A program made the position numbers and the translations under genes. Of a stretch of DNA of 64,000 nucleotides, positions 32,585 to 40,880 are shown piece by piece. Origin of the DNA: Flavobacterium oncorhynchi (lineage in GTDB: Bacteria > Bacteroidota > Bacteroidia > Flavobacteriales > Flavobacteriaceae); NCBI RefSeq assembly GCF_002217355.1, contig NZ_MUHA01000005.1, positions 198,870-262,869 on the forward strand, given 5' to 3'. The notes under the pieces are model-generated. The model was not told the origin of the DNA. It ran no database searches and was given only the letters and a program-made list of their open reading frames with translations. Position 1 is the first letter of the stretch; each line of letters starts with the position of its first letter.

Positions 32585-34081
32585 ATGTTTAAAAATATAA
32601 AAATTCAGTTTTTTCTGTCCTTGCTGTTGGTTTTAAACTATGGCTGTTCAGAAGATGAAGGAAATTACAATTATAACGCAATTAATGAAATTGCAGTAAC
32701 TGGTGTCGAAAAAGCGTATACGGCCTATTCAGGTGAATACTTCAAGATTACACCCAATTTAAATGCAACTATAGACGATGGCAATAACCCGGATCGTTAT
32801 ACTTATGAATGGGTTGTAGTTAGTCCTTCTAAAATCTTAGCTGATCCAACATCAGTAATTCTTTTGGCCACCACAAAAGATTTAGACGGGATTCTAAAAT
32901 TACCTTCAGGAAAATATGATGTATATTATTTTGTAAAAGATAAAGTTACTGGTGTTACTTGGCAGCAAAAACCTTTTGAGTTAAATGTAATATCTTCTAT
33001 TTACGAGGGCTGGTTAGCAATTGGAAATGTAGATGGAAAGGCACGTTTAGATATGGTTTCAATATTACCAGGTATTCCTGAACCAAGAATTATTACAGAT
33101 GTTTTGGATGCTTCAGGTTCAGCTTTAAAATTGTCAGGTTCAGCTGTTGAAGTTTCTTGTTTTGGAGCCGCTACTGCTTCTTCTGCATATGGAGTATATG
33201 TTACCGCAACTGAAAGTGGTACTGCCAGACTTGATCCAAATTCTTTTGGATGGACTCAGTCGCAAAACTTTGCTTATGAGACTTTGGGAGGCGCATTTCC
33301 AACCGATTTTGGAGTTGATTTTATGCAAACTCCAGGCTCTGGTTCAGAGAATTTTGTTTATAGTAAAGGAAATATTTATTATTATTATCGCCCTTTCAAT
33401 ATAAAATATGGTCTGCCTCAAAACATATTGGAGAGTGAAACAAAGCCTTTTTATGCTGCACCTTTTATTGCAACAAATAGTGGAGCGAGTGGAATGCCGG
33501 TTTTCTTCAATAACGATACTCGCAGTTTTGTACGTTTTAGTTATTCTAAAGGAAATTGTTCTCCAATGCCTCCTGTAGCGGGAAGTACTACAACTCTTGA
33601 TTGGAACAATACCAATTCTGATTTAATTTACATGACCACATCTGGTTTTAATGGTTTTGAAAGTTTTGCGGTTTTAAAAAACCGTTCAACGGGGAAATAC
33701 AATTTGCTTCGTTTTTCAAGAACTTTAGTACAAAGCTATTATAAAGAAATATTAAACGCGCCAGAATTTGATAAAGCGACCAAGTTTGCTGTAAGCCCGG
33801 ATTCAGGATATTTATTTTATGCTGTGGGAGGTAAAGTTTATGAATATGATAATGGTACTCAGTCTGCCAAATTAATGATAAACAAAGGATCAGAAGAGAT
33901 AACTTATATCGGTTTTCATGCTTATGCAAGAAATGCAGACAAAAAATTAGTTGTCGGCAGTTACGGAACAACTGGTAAATTAGAATTATATACTGTTCCT
34001 CCAGTAAATGGAGATTTAGTTTTAACAGATACATACAGTGGTTTATGCAAAATTGTTGATGTTGCATACCGTGGTAGATAA
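32585..34081 (+). CDS. PKD-like surface lipoprotein, 498 aa
   Basis: Lipoprotein with signal peptide and lipobox LNYGCSEDEGNYNYN. After Cys20 or so, residues about 35-140 look like two immunoglobulin/PKD-like domains (YSGEYFKITPNLNATIDDG and YTYEWVVVSP). The C-terminal part (about 150-498) has repeated strand-turn units (FGWTQSQNFAYETLGG, YLFYAVGGKVYEYDNGTQ) compatible with a beta-propeller. This architecture is the PKD-like family protein found next to DUF4843 in Bacteroidota uptake loci. It is probably a surface-exposed ligand-binding component. A hairpin follows 19 bases after the stop, before the thioredoxin gene. Confidence 0.82.
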   Translation: MFKNIKIQFFLSLLLVLNYGCSEDEGNYNYNAINEIAVTGVEKAYTAYSGEYFKITPNLNATIDDGNNPDRYTYEWVVVSPSKILADPTSVILLATTKDLDGILKLPSGKYDVYYFVKDKVTGVTWQQKPFELNVISSIYEGWLAIGNVDGKARLDMVSILPGIPEPRIITDVLDASGSALKLSGSAVEVSCFGAATASSAYGVYVTATESGTARLDPNSFGWTQSQNFAYETLGGAFPTDFGVDFMQTPGSGSENFVYSKGNIYYYYRPFNIKYGLPQNILESETKPFYAAPFIATNSGASGMPVFFNNDTRSFVRFSYSKGNCSPMPPVAGSTTTLDWNNTNSDLIYMTTSGFNGFESFAVLKNRSTGKYNLLRFSRTLVQSYYKEILNAPEFDKATKFAVSPDSGYLFYAVGGKVYEYDNGTQSAKLMINKGSEEITYIGFHAYARNADKKLVVGSYGTTGKLELYTVPPVNGDLVLTDTYSGLCKIVDVAYRGR

Positions 34082-34100
34082 CTAAAAACCTTAAACAAAG

Positions 34101-34134
34101 CCGAATGAAGAGCAAAAAAACATTCTTCATTCGG
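34101..34134 (+). terminator. Intercistronic hairpin between uptake and thiol/protease genes
   Basis: CCGAATGAAGA (34101-34111) and TCTTCATTCGG (34124-34134) form a perfect 11-bp stem with a 12-base loop. Only three Ts follow, so partial termination or transcript processing is likely. Confidence 0.55.
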
Positions 34135-34153
34135 TTTCTAAAAACTACATTTT

Positions 34154-35023
34154 ATGAAACGTTTTTTTAAAATCGCAAGTGCAGTTTTGCTGCTTGCCTG
34201 TCCTACTATTGCCTTAAAAGCACAAGAGCAATCAACTCAAGAAAGTTGGGAATCAGCCAAAAAACAAGCCCAAACGGAGAAAAAATTAATCTTTGTCGAT
34301 TTGTATTTTACAGGTTGTATGCCGTGTGCACAAATGGATAAAGAGGTATTTCCAGATCCTAAAGTAGCTGTTGTTTTAAGCAAAGATTTTGTCACTTTCA
34401 AATCGGATATTTTGAAAGAAGAAATTGGTAAAAAACTATGCATGAAATACGGCGTTACCGGATTTCCAACATTTTTATTTATGAATGCAGACGGAAAAGT
34501 AATTGATATTGCCGGCGGTTTTCAAAACGTTGAGCAATTTACAGCCTTGCTTCAAAATGCAAAAGACGCTGCTAAAAAAGGTGTTTTCAAAAAATACAGT
34601 ACAGAAATTCAAGAAAAAGACTATCCAGATTTTTACAAACAAGCTTATTTAGATGGAAAAAGAAATGTTCCTTTTGAAGTAATCGATACATATTTAAAAT
34701 CTAAAGATGCTACTGAAGAGGTTTCTTTTGTAATTATTACTGGATTAAGAGTTGGTAAACAATATGATGATCCATTTCTTTTGAGCAGTAAAAAATTAGC
34801 TAAAGATTACGGAAAATGGAGTGTTAATACTCATGTGTTTAACATTTTGCAACGCAAGAAAAAAGAGTACGAAAAAAAGAAGGATTTGAAAGGTTTTACA
34901 GAATTAGTAAATGATGCTAAAGAACTGTATACACCAGAAGAATTCACAAAATATTCAGTTATTTTATTGAAAGATTTTGGCGTAGAAAAAGTGGTAACTA
35001 ATCCCTATACTTTACAAAAGTAA
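34154..35023 (+). CDS. Periplasmic thioredoxin-family protein, CMPC active site, 289 aa
   Basis: Secreted by an N-terminal signal peptide (ending LKAQEQS), it acts in the periplasm. The thioredoxin domain (about 30-140) shows KLIFVDLYFTGCMPCAQMDKEVF, with redox cysteines Cys55 and Cys58. The cis-proline segment is GVTGFPTFLFMNADG. The C-terminal half (about 150-289) is helical and charged, without a known domain. CMPC rather than CGPC would alter redox potential, but direction cannot be predicted from that alone. It starts the second half of the locus and is followed after 6 bases by the aspartic protease gene. Likely role: reducing disulfides of an imported substrate. Confidence 0.85.
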   Translation: MKRFFKIASAVLLLACPTIALKAQEQSTQESWESAKKQAQTEKKLIFVDLYFTGCMPCAQMDKEVFPDPKVAVVLSKDFVTFKSDILKEEIGKKLCMKYGVTGFPTFLFMNADGKVIDIAGGFQNVEQFTALLQNAKDAAKKGVFKKYSTEIQEKDYPDFYKQAYLDGKRNVPFEVIDTYLKSKDATEEVSFVIITGLRVGKQYDDPFLLSSKKLAKDYGKWSVNTHVFNILQRKKKEYEKKKDLKGFTELVNDAKELYTPEEFTKYSVILLKDFGVEKVVTNPYTLQK

Positions 35024-35029
35024 TTCGAA

Positions 35030-36502
35030 ATGAAAAAAATATTCTTGTTTTCGATATTGATTTTTGGATATTCAGTTTGCGCTCAAAACAGCGCTCAAAA
35101 AGCTATTGAATCTTTCGAAAAAGCCTTTCAAAATAAAAATTATAATGATATAAAAAATCTTCTGGCACCCGAATTTACAGTAGGTGCAGGAGATTCATCT
35201 TCAAATGAATTTTATTTAAATACTATTTTTAATGCTTTTCCTGTTTTAGATTCTATCCAAATTGGAAAATCGGCAGCAATTAAAGACGAAACTTTTGTTT
35301 CGGCTGATTTTTGTTTCAAAGGAAAAGAAAAGAAACCCACACAAATAGTTTTCAATAAAGAAAACAAAATACGCTATGTTACTTTTTTTGACGGATTATA
35401 CAGAGTCGATCGAAATGCTGAGGTAAAAAAAATGGCCAGCATTCCGTTTGAAATTATAGAAAACGGAATCGCAATTAAAATAAAGTTAAACAAAGCTGAT
35501 CGTGAATTTTTAATGCTGTTTGATACAGGCGCAGACGGAATGGCTTTAAATCCAGACAGTGCTTATAAAGCAGGAGTTGTAGTTACAAAAAGCAAATCGG
35601 CATCTGTGGTTGGCGGAAGTCAGCAAGTACAATACTCGGCAGATAATACCATTTACATTGGCGATCAGGTTTTAAAAAATCAAGGTCTTGTTATTTTTCC
35701 AAAACATGGTGTTTATGATGGATTATTTGGCGCCAATTTACTACGCAATTATATCACATCTGTCAATTTTGATACGATGACAATTGATTTGTACAATTTT
35801 GGAAATTTCAATTATTTGGGAAAAGCAAAACCATTAGTTTTTGATTATAAATCGGGGCTTCCGGTCGTACAAATGAATCTGACATTTGAAGATAAAAAAA
35901 CAGTCGAAGGCAATTTTACTTTTGATACCGGCGCGGGTTATGACTTAATTGCGTACGGACCTTTTAATCATAAAAACAATCTGGAAGCCAGTTTAAAAAC
36001 CGAATATACATCTGTTAATTACAGTTTAGGAAAACAAACTAAAATTGTAGGCGGCACAATACCAAATGTTGCTATTAACGGAAATAATTTTTCAGATGTA
36101 ACAATTGCGGTTCAGGAATATGAAGAGGCAAATAAAAATTGGGCGTACGCTGATGGATCTTTGGGAATTGATTTAATAAAACGTTTCAATTTTACAATTG
36201 ATGTGCTCCATAAAATGGTTTATTTAGAACCAAATAAAAACTTTAAAAAGAGATCTTCATTTTATATCGCTGGACTTAATTTGGATTTTGACGAAAACCA
36301 GAATCTTATAGTAAAACGAATTATAGACCAGCAAAATGAAGACTTGAAGAAAATCAAAATTGGAGCAAAAATCACTCAGATTAATGATTTTGAAGCCAAA
36401 GATTTATTGAAACCAGAAAATCTTAAAAAACTAAAAGACAATAAAGAAAGTAAAGACCTGATTATCGAACAAGGTGATCAGTCGATGCGTATTTCAATTT
36501 AA
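35030..36502 (+). CDS. Two-domain aspartic protease with PDZ domain, 490 aa
   Basis: Secreted protein (signal peptide ends near SVCAQN). Residues about 20-130 resemble an NTF2-like helper domain. Then come two retropepsin-type lobes, each with an active-site triad: LMLFDTGADGMAL (Asp165) and FTFDTGAGYDLIAYG (Asp299). Each lobe also has the hydrophobic-Gly partner (GLFGANLL and GSLGIDLIKRFNFTID). A single chain supplying both catalytic aspartates is what an active pepsin-like dimer needs. A PDZ-like domain (about 405-485, IKIGAKITQINDFEAKDLL) ends the protein. In an uptake locus this suggests cleavage of imported polypeptide in the periplasm. The enzyme has been placed in other loci as well, so the substrate is uncertain. 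Confidence 0.82.
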   Translation: MKKIFLFSILIFGYSVCAQNSAQKAIESFEKAFQNKNYNDIKNLLAPEFTVGAGDSSSNEFYLNTIFNAFPVLDSIQIGKSAAIKDETFVSADFCFKGKEKKPTQIVFNKENKIRYVTFFDGLYRVDRNAEVKKMASIPFEIIENGIAIKIKLNKADREFLMLFDTGADGMALNPDSAYKAGVVVTKSKSASVVGGSQQVQYSADNTIYIGDQVLKNQGLVIFPKHGVYDGLFGANLLRNYITSVNFDTMTIDLYNFGNFNYLGKAKPLVFDYKSGLPVVQMNLTFEDKKTVEGNFTFDTGAGYDLIAYGPFNHKNNLEASLKTEYTSVNYSLGKQTKIVGGTIPNVAINGNNFSDVTIAVQEYEEANKNWAYADGSLGIDLIKRFNFTIDVLHKMVYLEPNKNFKKRSSFYIAGLNLDFDENQNLIVKRIIDQQNEDLKKIKIGAKITQINDFEAKDLLKPENLKKLKDNKESKDLIIEQGDQSMRISI

Positions 36503-36529
36503 AAACAATCAAAAAACAAATAAACTATC

Positions 36530-37912
36530 ATGAAAAAACACATTTTTTATTTCATTTTGACCTTTATTACGGTTCAAATGAGTTTTGCAGGCAGTATTTC
36601 AGAATATGCTGTAATTAAAGGAACAATTTCGATTCCAGATTTTCAGGCGAAAGAAGTTACACTTTACAATGTTGAAGATGGAAAGCCAGCCGTTGCTGCT
36701 ACCGCAAAAGTTAATCCGCTTGGGGAGTTTGGCTTTATGACACCAGTTTCAACTGCTGGCTTTTATTATGTTGATTACGGACAGTTTAAAAACAGAACTC
36801 AGTTAATCCGTTTGTATTTAGAACCAAAATTAGATATCAATTTGGTTATTAATAAAGAGCATTATGTTTTGAGTGGAAAAAATGTGGGGCAGAATGTTCT
36901 GGTTCAGAAAGCAAATGAAATATATAATGAATTTGCACCATTTGCAAGACTTGGAGGAAATGTAACATACCTAGATTTTTATCCTTGGCTTGATAAAGGT
37001 GTTGCAAAAGCAAATGAATTTTCTAAAACAATAAATACAAAAGATGCTAATTTCAATAAGCTATTAAAACTGGCTGTAGCAACAGATGTTGAAGAATCGA
37101 CATATACTTTTTTCAGAATGCCTAGAACTGCATTTCCAGATAAAGACGATCGTCCGGCGGTTATAAAAACTTGGCAGACAGATAAAAAGTTTACAGATCC
37201 AGATTTGTTAAAATTACATAACGGAGTTGCTTTAATGTCGAATTATTTCTTTTATATAAGTATAAATGGTGCCGCAGTTCCAAAGCGTTTAGATATTGTT
37301 GAAGCATTAGATCATATTACAGATCCTGCGTTAAAAGATGTTTATTTACGTGATGCAGTGTCAACTTCAAGAATGAAAATCGAAGAATATGAAAAAGTAG
37401 CTCCAAGCATAAAACCGTATATGATTTCTGAAGCTAGCAAAACTTTTTTACTAGAATACGAAAAAGTGCTTCATAAAAGCGTAGGACAAAAGGGATTAAA
37501 TTTTTCGTATAATGATATTAATGATAAACCAGTTTCATTTTCAGATTTCAAAGGAAAATTTGTTTATATCGATTTATGGGCAACTTGGTGCGGACCTTGC
37601 AAGGCTGAAATTCCGCACATGAAAAAAATTGAAGAAGATTATCACGGAAAAAATATTGTATTCGTTAGTCTTTCATTAGATAAACCAAAAGACGCACAAA
37701 AATGGAAAGATTTTGTTACCAAAGAACAATTAAAAGGAATTCAGTTAATGGCTGATAAAGATTTCAATTCTGATGTCGCTAAAAATTATGAAGTAAATGC
37801 GATTCCGAGATTTTTATTATTTGATACCAAAGGGAACATTATCAACACAGATGCTTTCCGTCCATCTAATCCTGAATTGAGAGAACAACTGGATAAACTA
37901 TTGAAGAGTTAA
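36530..37912 (+). CDS. TlpA-like periplasmic thiol-disulfide protein, 460 aa
   Basis: Secreted thioredoxin-like protein. Following the signal peptide (FITVQMSFAG) is a beta-sandwich-like N-domain (about 25-115, VIKGTISIPDFQAKEVTLYN), in the manner of DUF4369-type extensions. A helical middle follows (about 120-315). The C-terminal TlpA/ResA domain (about 325-460) has DLWATWCGPCKAEIPHMKKI, with Cys354 and Cys357, and the cis-Pro segment EVNAIPRFLLFD. TlpA proteins in this setting usually reduce disulfides and take electrons from DsbD. Gap to the M16 protease gene is 12 bases. With the CMPC thioredoxin, the locus has two separate disulfide-handling proteins. Confidence 0.9.
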   Translation: MKKHIFYFILTFITVQMSFAGSISEYAVIKGTISIPDFQAKEVTLYNVEDGKPAVAATAKVNPLGEFGFMTPVSTAGFYYVDYGQFKNRTQLIRLYLEPKLDINLVINKEHYVLSGKNVGQNVLVQKANEIYNEFAPFARLGGNVTYLDFYPWLDKGVAKANEFSKTINTKDANFNKLLKLAVATDVEESTYTFFRMPRTAFPDKDDRPAVIKTWQTDKKFTDPDLLKLHNGVALMSNYFFYISINGAAVPKRLDIVEALDHITDPALKDVYLRDAVSTSRMKIEEYEKVAPSIKPYMISEASKTFLLEYEKVLHKSVGQKGLNFSYNDINDKPVSFSDFKGKFVYIDLWATWCGPCKAEIPHMKKIEEDYHGKNIVFVSLSLDKPKDAQKWKDFVTKEQLKGIQLMADKDFNSDVAKNYEVNAIPRFLLFDTKGNIINTDAFRPSNPELREQLDKLLKS

Positions 37913-37924
37913 TACATAATCTTT

Positions 37925-40735
37925 ATGAAGTACACCAAAAAAATATCAGTTTTACTGCTTTTCATCGGAAGCTTGACATTTGCACAGAATTATAAAGCAA
38001 CAGACCCAATCGCAGTCAATCAGAAAATAAAAAAGGGCGTTTTACCAAACGGAATGACGTATTATATTTACCCGACTGAGGTAAATAAAAATGCAGCAAG
38101 TTATTACATTATTCAAAATGTAGGTTCTATTTTAGAAAACGATCAGCAGAAAGGTTTGGCGCATTTTCTGGAACATATGGCGTTTAACGGAACCAAAAAT
38201 TTTGAAGGAAAAGGCATTCTGAATACACTTCAAAAGCAAGGTGCTGTTTTCGGGAAAAATATTAATGCCTACACCAGTACAGACGAAACGGTTTACAACT
38301 TAGACAACATTCCGTCAAAAGACGGAGGTGTTGTTGATACCTGTTTATTGGTTTTGCACGATTGGTCTAACTTTTTGTCTCTGACCAATGAAGAAATCGA
38401 TGCCGAACGCGGTGTAATTACTGAAGAATGGCGTACTAGACAAAATGCAAGAGCAAGAATTTACAATCAGTTAGCACCATATTATTACAACAATTCGCTG
38501 TATGCAGACCGTATGCCGATTGGAGACATGGATATTGTAAAGAACTTTAAATACCAAGTTTTAAGAGATTTTTATAAAGATTGGTATCGTCCCGATTTAC
38601 AGGCAATAGCTATTGTTGGAGATATTAATTCAGATGAAATTGAAGCCAAAATAAAAAAGCTTTTTGCTGATATTCCGACGCCGGTAAATCCTAAAAAGCG
38701 TTTTGAAATTGCCATTCCAGTACGAGCAGAACCGACTTTTAAACTGGCTTTAGATAAAGAAATTTCAGCTTCAAATATCAGCTTCATGATTCGTCATAAT
38801 GCTGAAAAACCAACAGGAACTTATGCCGATTTAGAAAAATCAACACAAAGAAGTATTGCTTTTTCTATTTTGAATAACCGTTTGGGAGAAATGGCTCAAA
38901 AACAAGAATGTCCATTTAAAGGCGCACAAATAGGATATCAAAAATATTCTCGTTTAAATGATGTTTTTGTTTTAAGTATAAGCCCAAAACCAGGAAAACA
39001 AGCAGAAGCTTTTACGGCTGTGATGAACGAATGGGTTCGTGCTTATAAATTTGGTTTTTCAAAAGGAGAAATAGAGAGGGCAGTTACCGAAACCATTTCT
39101 GGTTATGAAAATTATTTAGAAAAACTAAATGAGATTTCGCATAAACAAGTAATCGGAATGGTAAAAGATGATTATTTAAATCACGAAGTTATTGCTGATC
39201 CTGCAGTAGAATTTGAAATGACAAAAAGCATTTTGAAAAATCTGGACAGTAAAATTCTTCAAGAAGAAGTTTTAAAATTATACACTAAACAAAATCGAGT
39301 TGTAACCGTAACAGGTGTAGAAGGTGAAGAAAATCTGAATCAGGAAAAAGCTTTTGATATTATTCAGAAAGCAGAAAATGATGCTTTGTTACAACCGTAT
39401 GTAGATGTTTTTGTTACTAAATCTCTTATGGATGGAGCAGATTTAAAACCTGGCAAAATTGTTTCTGAAAAAGAAACAAAAGAAATTGGAGCAACTACCT
39501 ACATATTAAGTAATGGTATAAAAGTGCATTATAAATTTGCTGATAAGAATAAAAAATCGGTCACGCTGAATGCAAAAAGTTTTGGAGGATCTTCGCTATA
39601 TTCCTCTAAAGATATGCCTTCAATAGCTGGTGCTGCAAATCTGGCAATGATGTCAGGTGTTGCATCATTTTCGAGTACCGATTTAGAAAAAGTACTAAAA
39701 GGAAAGATTGTAAACGTTTTGGCTGATATTGATAATTTGTCAGAAAGAGTTACGGGCAATGCAAATACGAAGGATACAGAAACGATGATGCAATTGGTTT
39801 ACTTACGTTTTGTCAAACCAAGATTTGATCAGAACCAGTACAATTTGTTTAAACAAAACATGCAAAATTCTTTAAAAAACAGACAAAATGATATTTCATC
39901 TAAAATGAGCGACAGTTTAAGTTTTGCTATTTATGGTAAAAACAATCCAGAAGTTCGGATAGTAAACCAACAATTTATAGACGATTTATCTTTTGATAAA
40001 ATGAAATCTTTCTATCTAGATCGTTTTTCAGATGTAAGCAATTTTACATTTTATATTGTGGGTGATATTAAACCTGAAGTTTTAAAACCTTTATTAGAAA
40101 AATATATTGCAAGTATACCTGGAATAAAAAGGAAAGAAAAGTTTAAGGATAATACAGTTGAATGGGTTTCTAATAAAATAGACAAAGATGTTTTTATAAA
40201 GATGGAAACGCCAAAGAGTTCCGTTAAAATTAAGTTTCAGGACAACTTTACTTACTCTCAAAAAAATAGAATTTTGGCTTCATTTTTAGGAGACATTTTA
40301 ACTTTAAGATATACCGAAAGCTTGAGAGAAAAAGAAGGAGGAACATATGGAGCGCAGGTTGGTGGAAGTTTAGTGAAGCTTCCTAAACCTACTGTTAATC
40401 TTAATATAGCATTTGATTGTGACGCAGATAAAGTTGAACATTTATTGCCAATTGTATATCAGGAAATTGATAAAATTCGAAAAGGAGATATTTTGAACGA
40501 AGATATTGAAAAAACAAGTAAGAACTATATCAAAGCAAAAGCAGATCAGCAAAATTTTAATTTTAACAGCATGGATCTAATTTCCAATTATTTTGAAAAT
40601 AATATTAATATGGATGATCCAAAAAATTACATTGATATTGTAAATGCAGTTACAGTAAAAGATATTCAGGATTTTGCAAATACTTTCTTTAAAAATGCAA
40701 AATCTTACGAAGTTGTTTTCAAACCATTAAAATAA
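37925..40735 (+). CDS. Periplasmic M16 (insulinase/pitrilysin) metalloprotease, 936 aa
   Basis: Zinc peptidase of the clam-shell M16 family that degrades peptides too large for transporters but small enough to be enclosed. A signal peptide (SLTFAQN) gives periplasmic location. The inverted zinc motif is GLAHFLEHMAFNGT, with His80, Glu83 and His84. The distal ligand is Glu161 in DAERGVITEEW, 77 residues later as the family requires. The C-terminal half (about 500-936) repeats the fold without HxxEH, supplying the catalytic Arg/Tyr pair, probably TLRYTESLREKEGGTYG. Length about 930 is normal for a two-half single chain. It is the last gene before a strong terminator. Confidence 0.92.
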   Translation: MKYTKKISVLLLFIGSLTFAQNYKATDPIAVNQKIKKGVLPNGMTYYIYPTEVNKNAASYYIIQNVGSILENDQQKGLAHFLEHMAFNGTKNFEGKGILNTLQKQGAVFGKNINAYTSTDETVYNLDNIPSKDGGVVDTCLLVLHDWSNFLSLTNEEIDAERGVITEEWRTRQNARARIYNQLAPYYYNNSLYADRMPIGDMDIVKNFKYQVLRDFYKDWYRPDLQAIAIVGDINSDEIEAKIKKLFADIPTPVNPKKRFEIAIPVRAEPTFKLALDKEISASNISFMIRHNAEKPTGTYADLEKSTQRSIAFSILNNRLGEMAQKQECPFKGAQIGYQKYSRLNDVFVLSISPKPGKQAEAFTAVMNEWVRAYKFGFSKGEIERAVTETISGYENYLEKLNEISHKQVIGMVKDDYLNHEVIADPAVEFEMTKSILKNLDSKILQEEVLKLYTKQNRVVTVTGVEGEENLNQEKAFDIIQKAENDALLQPYVDVFVTKSLMDGADLKPGKIVSEKETKEIGATTYILSNGIKVHYKFADKNKKSVTLNAKSFGGSSLYSSKDMPSIAGAANLAMMSGVASFSSTDLEKVLKGKIVNVLADIDNLSERVTGNANTKDTETMMQLVYLRFVKPRFDQNQYNLFKQNMQNSLKNRQNDISSKMSDSLSFAIYGKNNPEVRIVNQQFIDDLSFDKMKSFYLDRFSDVSNFTFYIVGDIKPEVLKPLLEKYIASIPGIKRKEKFKDNTVEWVSNKIDKDVFIKMETPKSSVKIKFQDNFTYSQKNRILASFLGDILTLRYTESLREKEGGTYGAQVGGSLVKLPKPTVNLNIAFDCDADKVEHLLPIVYQEIDKIRKGDILNEDIEKTSKNYIKAKADQQNFNFNSMDLISNYFENNINMDDPKNYIDIVNAVTVKDIQDFANTFFKNAKSYEVVFKPLK

Positions 40736-40829
40736 TTTCATCCGTTTTTTTAATAATAGAGTTTAATTGTTTTCCCTATCAATTATTATTTTGAATTAGT
40801 AAGCAAATTAGTTGTTATAGAGGATTGTC

Positions 40830-40868
40830 AAGAGGGTTGTTTTTTTGCTATTCAACCCTCTTTTTTAA
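40830..40868 (+). terminator. Rho-independent terminator just before the dsbD-like gene
   Basis: AAGAGGGTTG (40830-40839) and CAACCCTCTT (40853-40862) form a perfect 10-bp stem followed by TTTT. It ends the M16 transcript, only 18 bases before the ATG of the next gene. Confidence 0.85.
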
Positions 40869-40880
40869 AAAAAATAACCC

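Noticed and set aside
33648-34130. 160-codon minus-strand frame over the end of the PKD-like gene
   Set aside because: Antisense shadow, Leu/His/Gln-rich, extending into the intercistronic hairpin.
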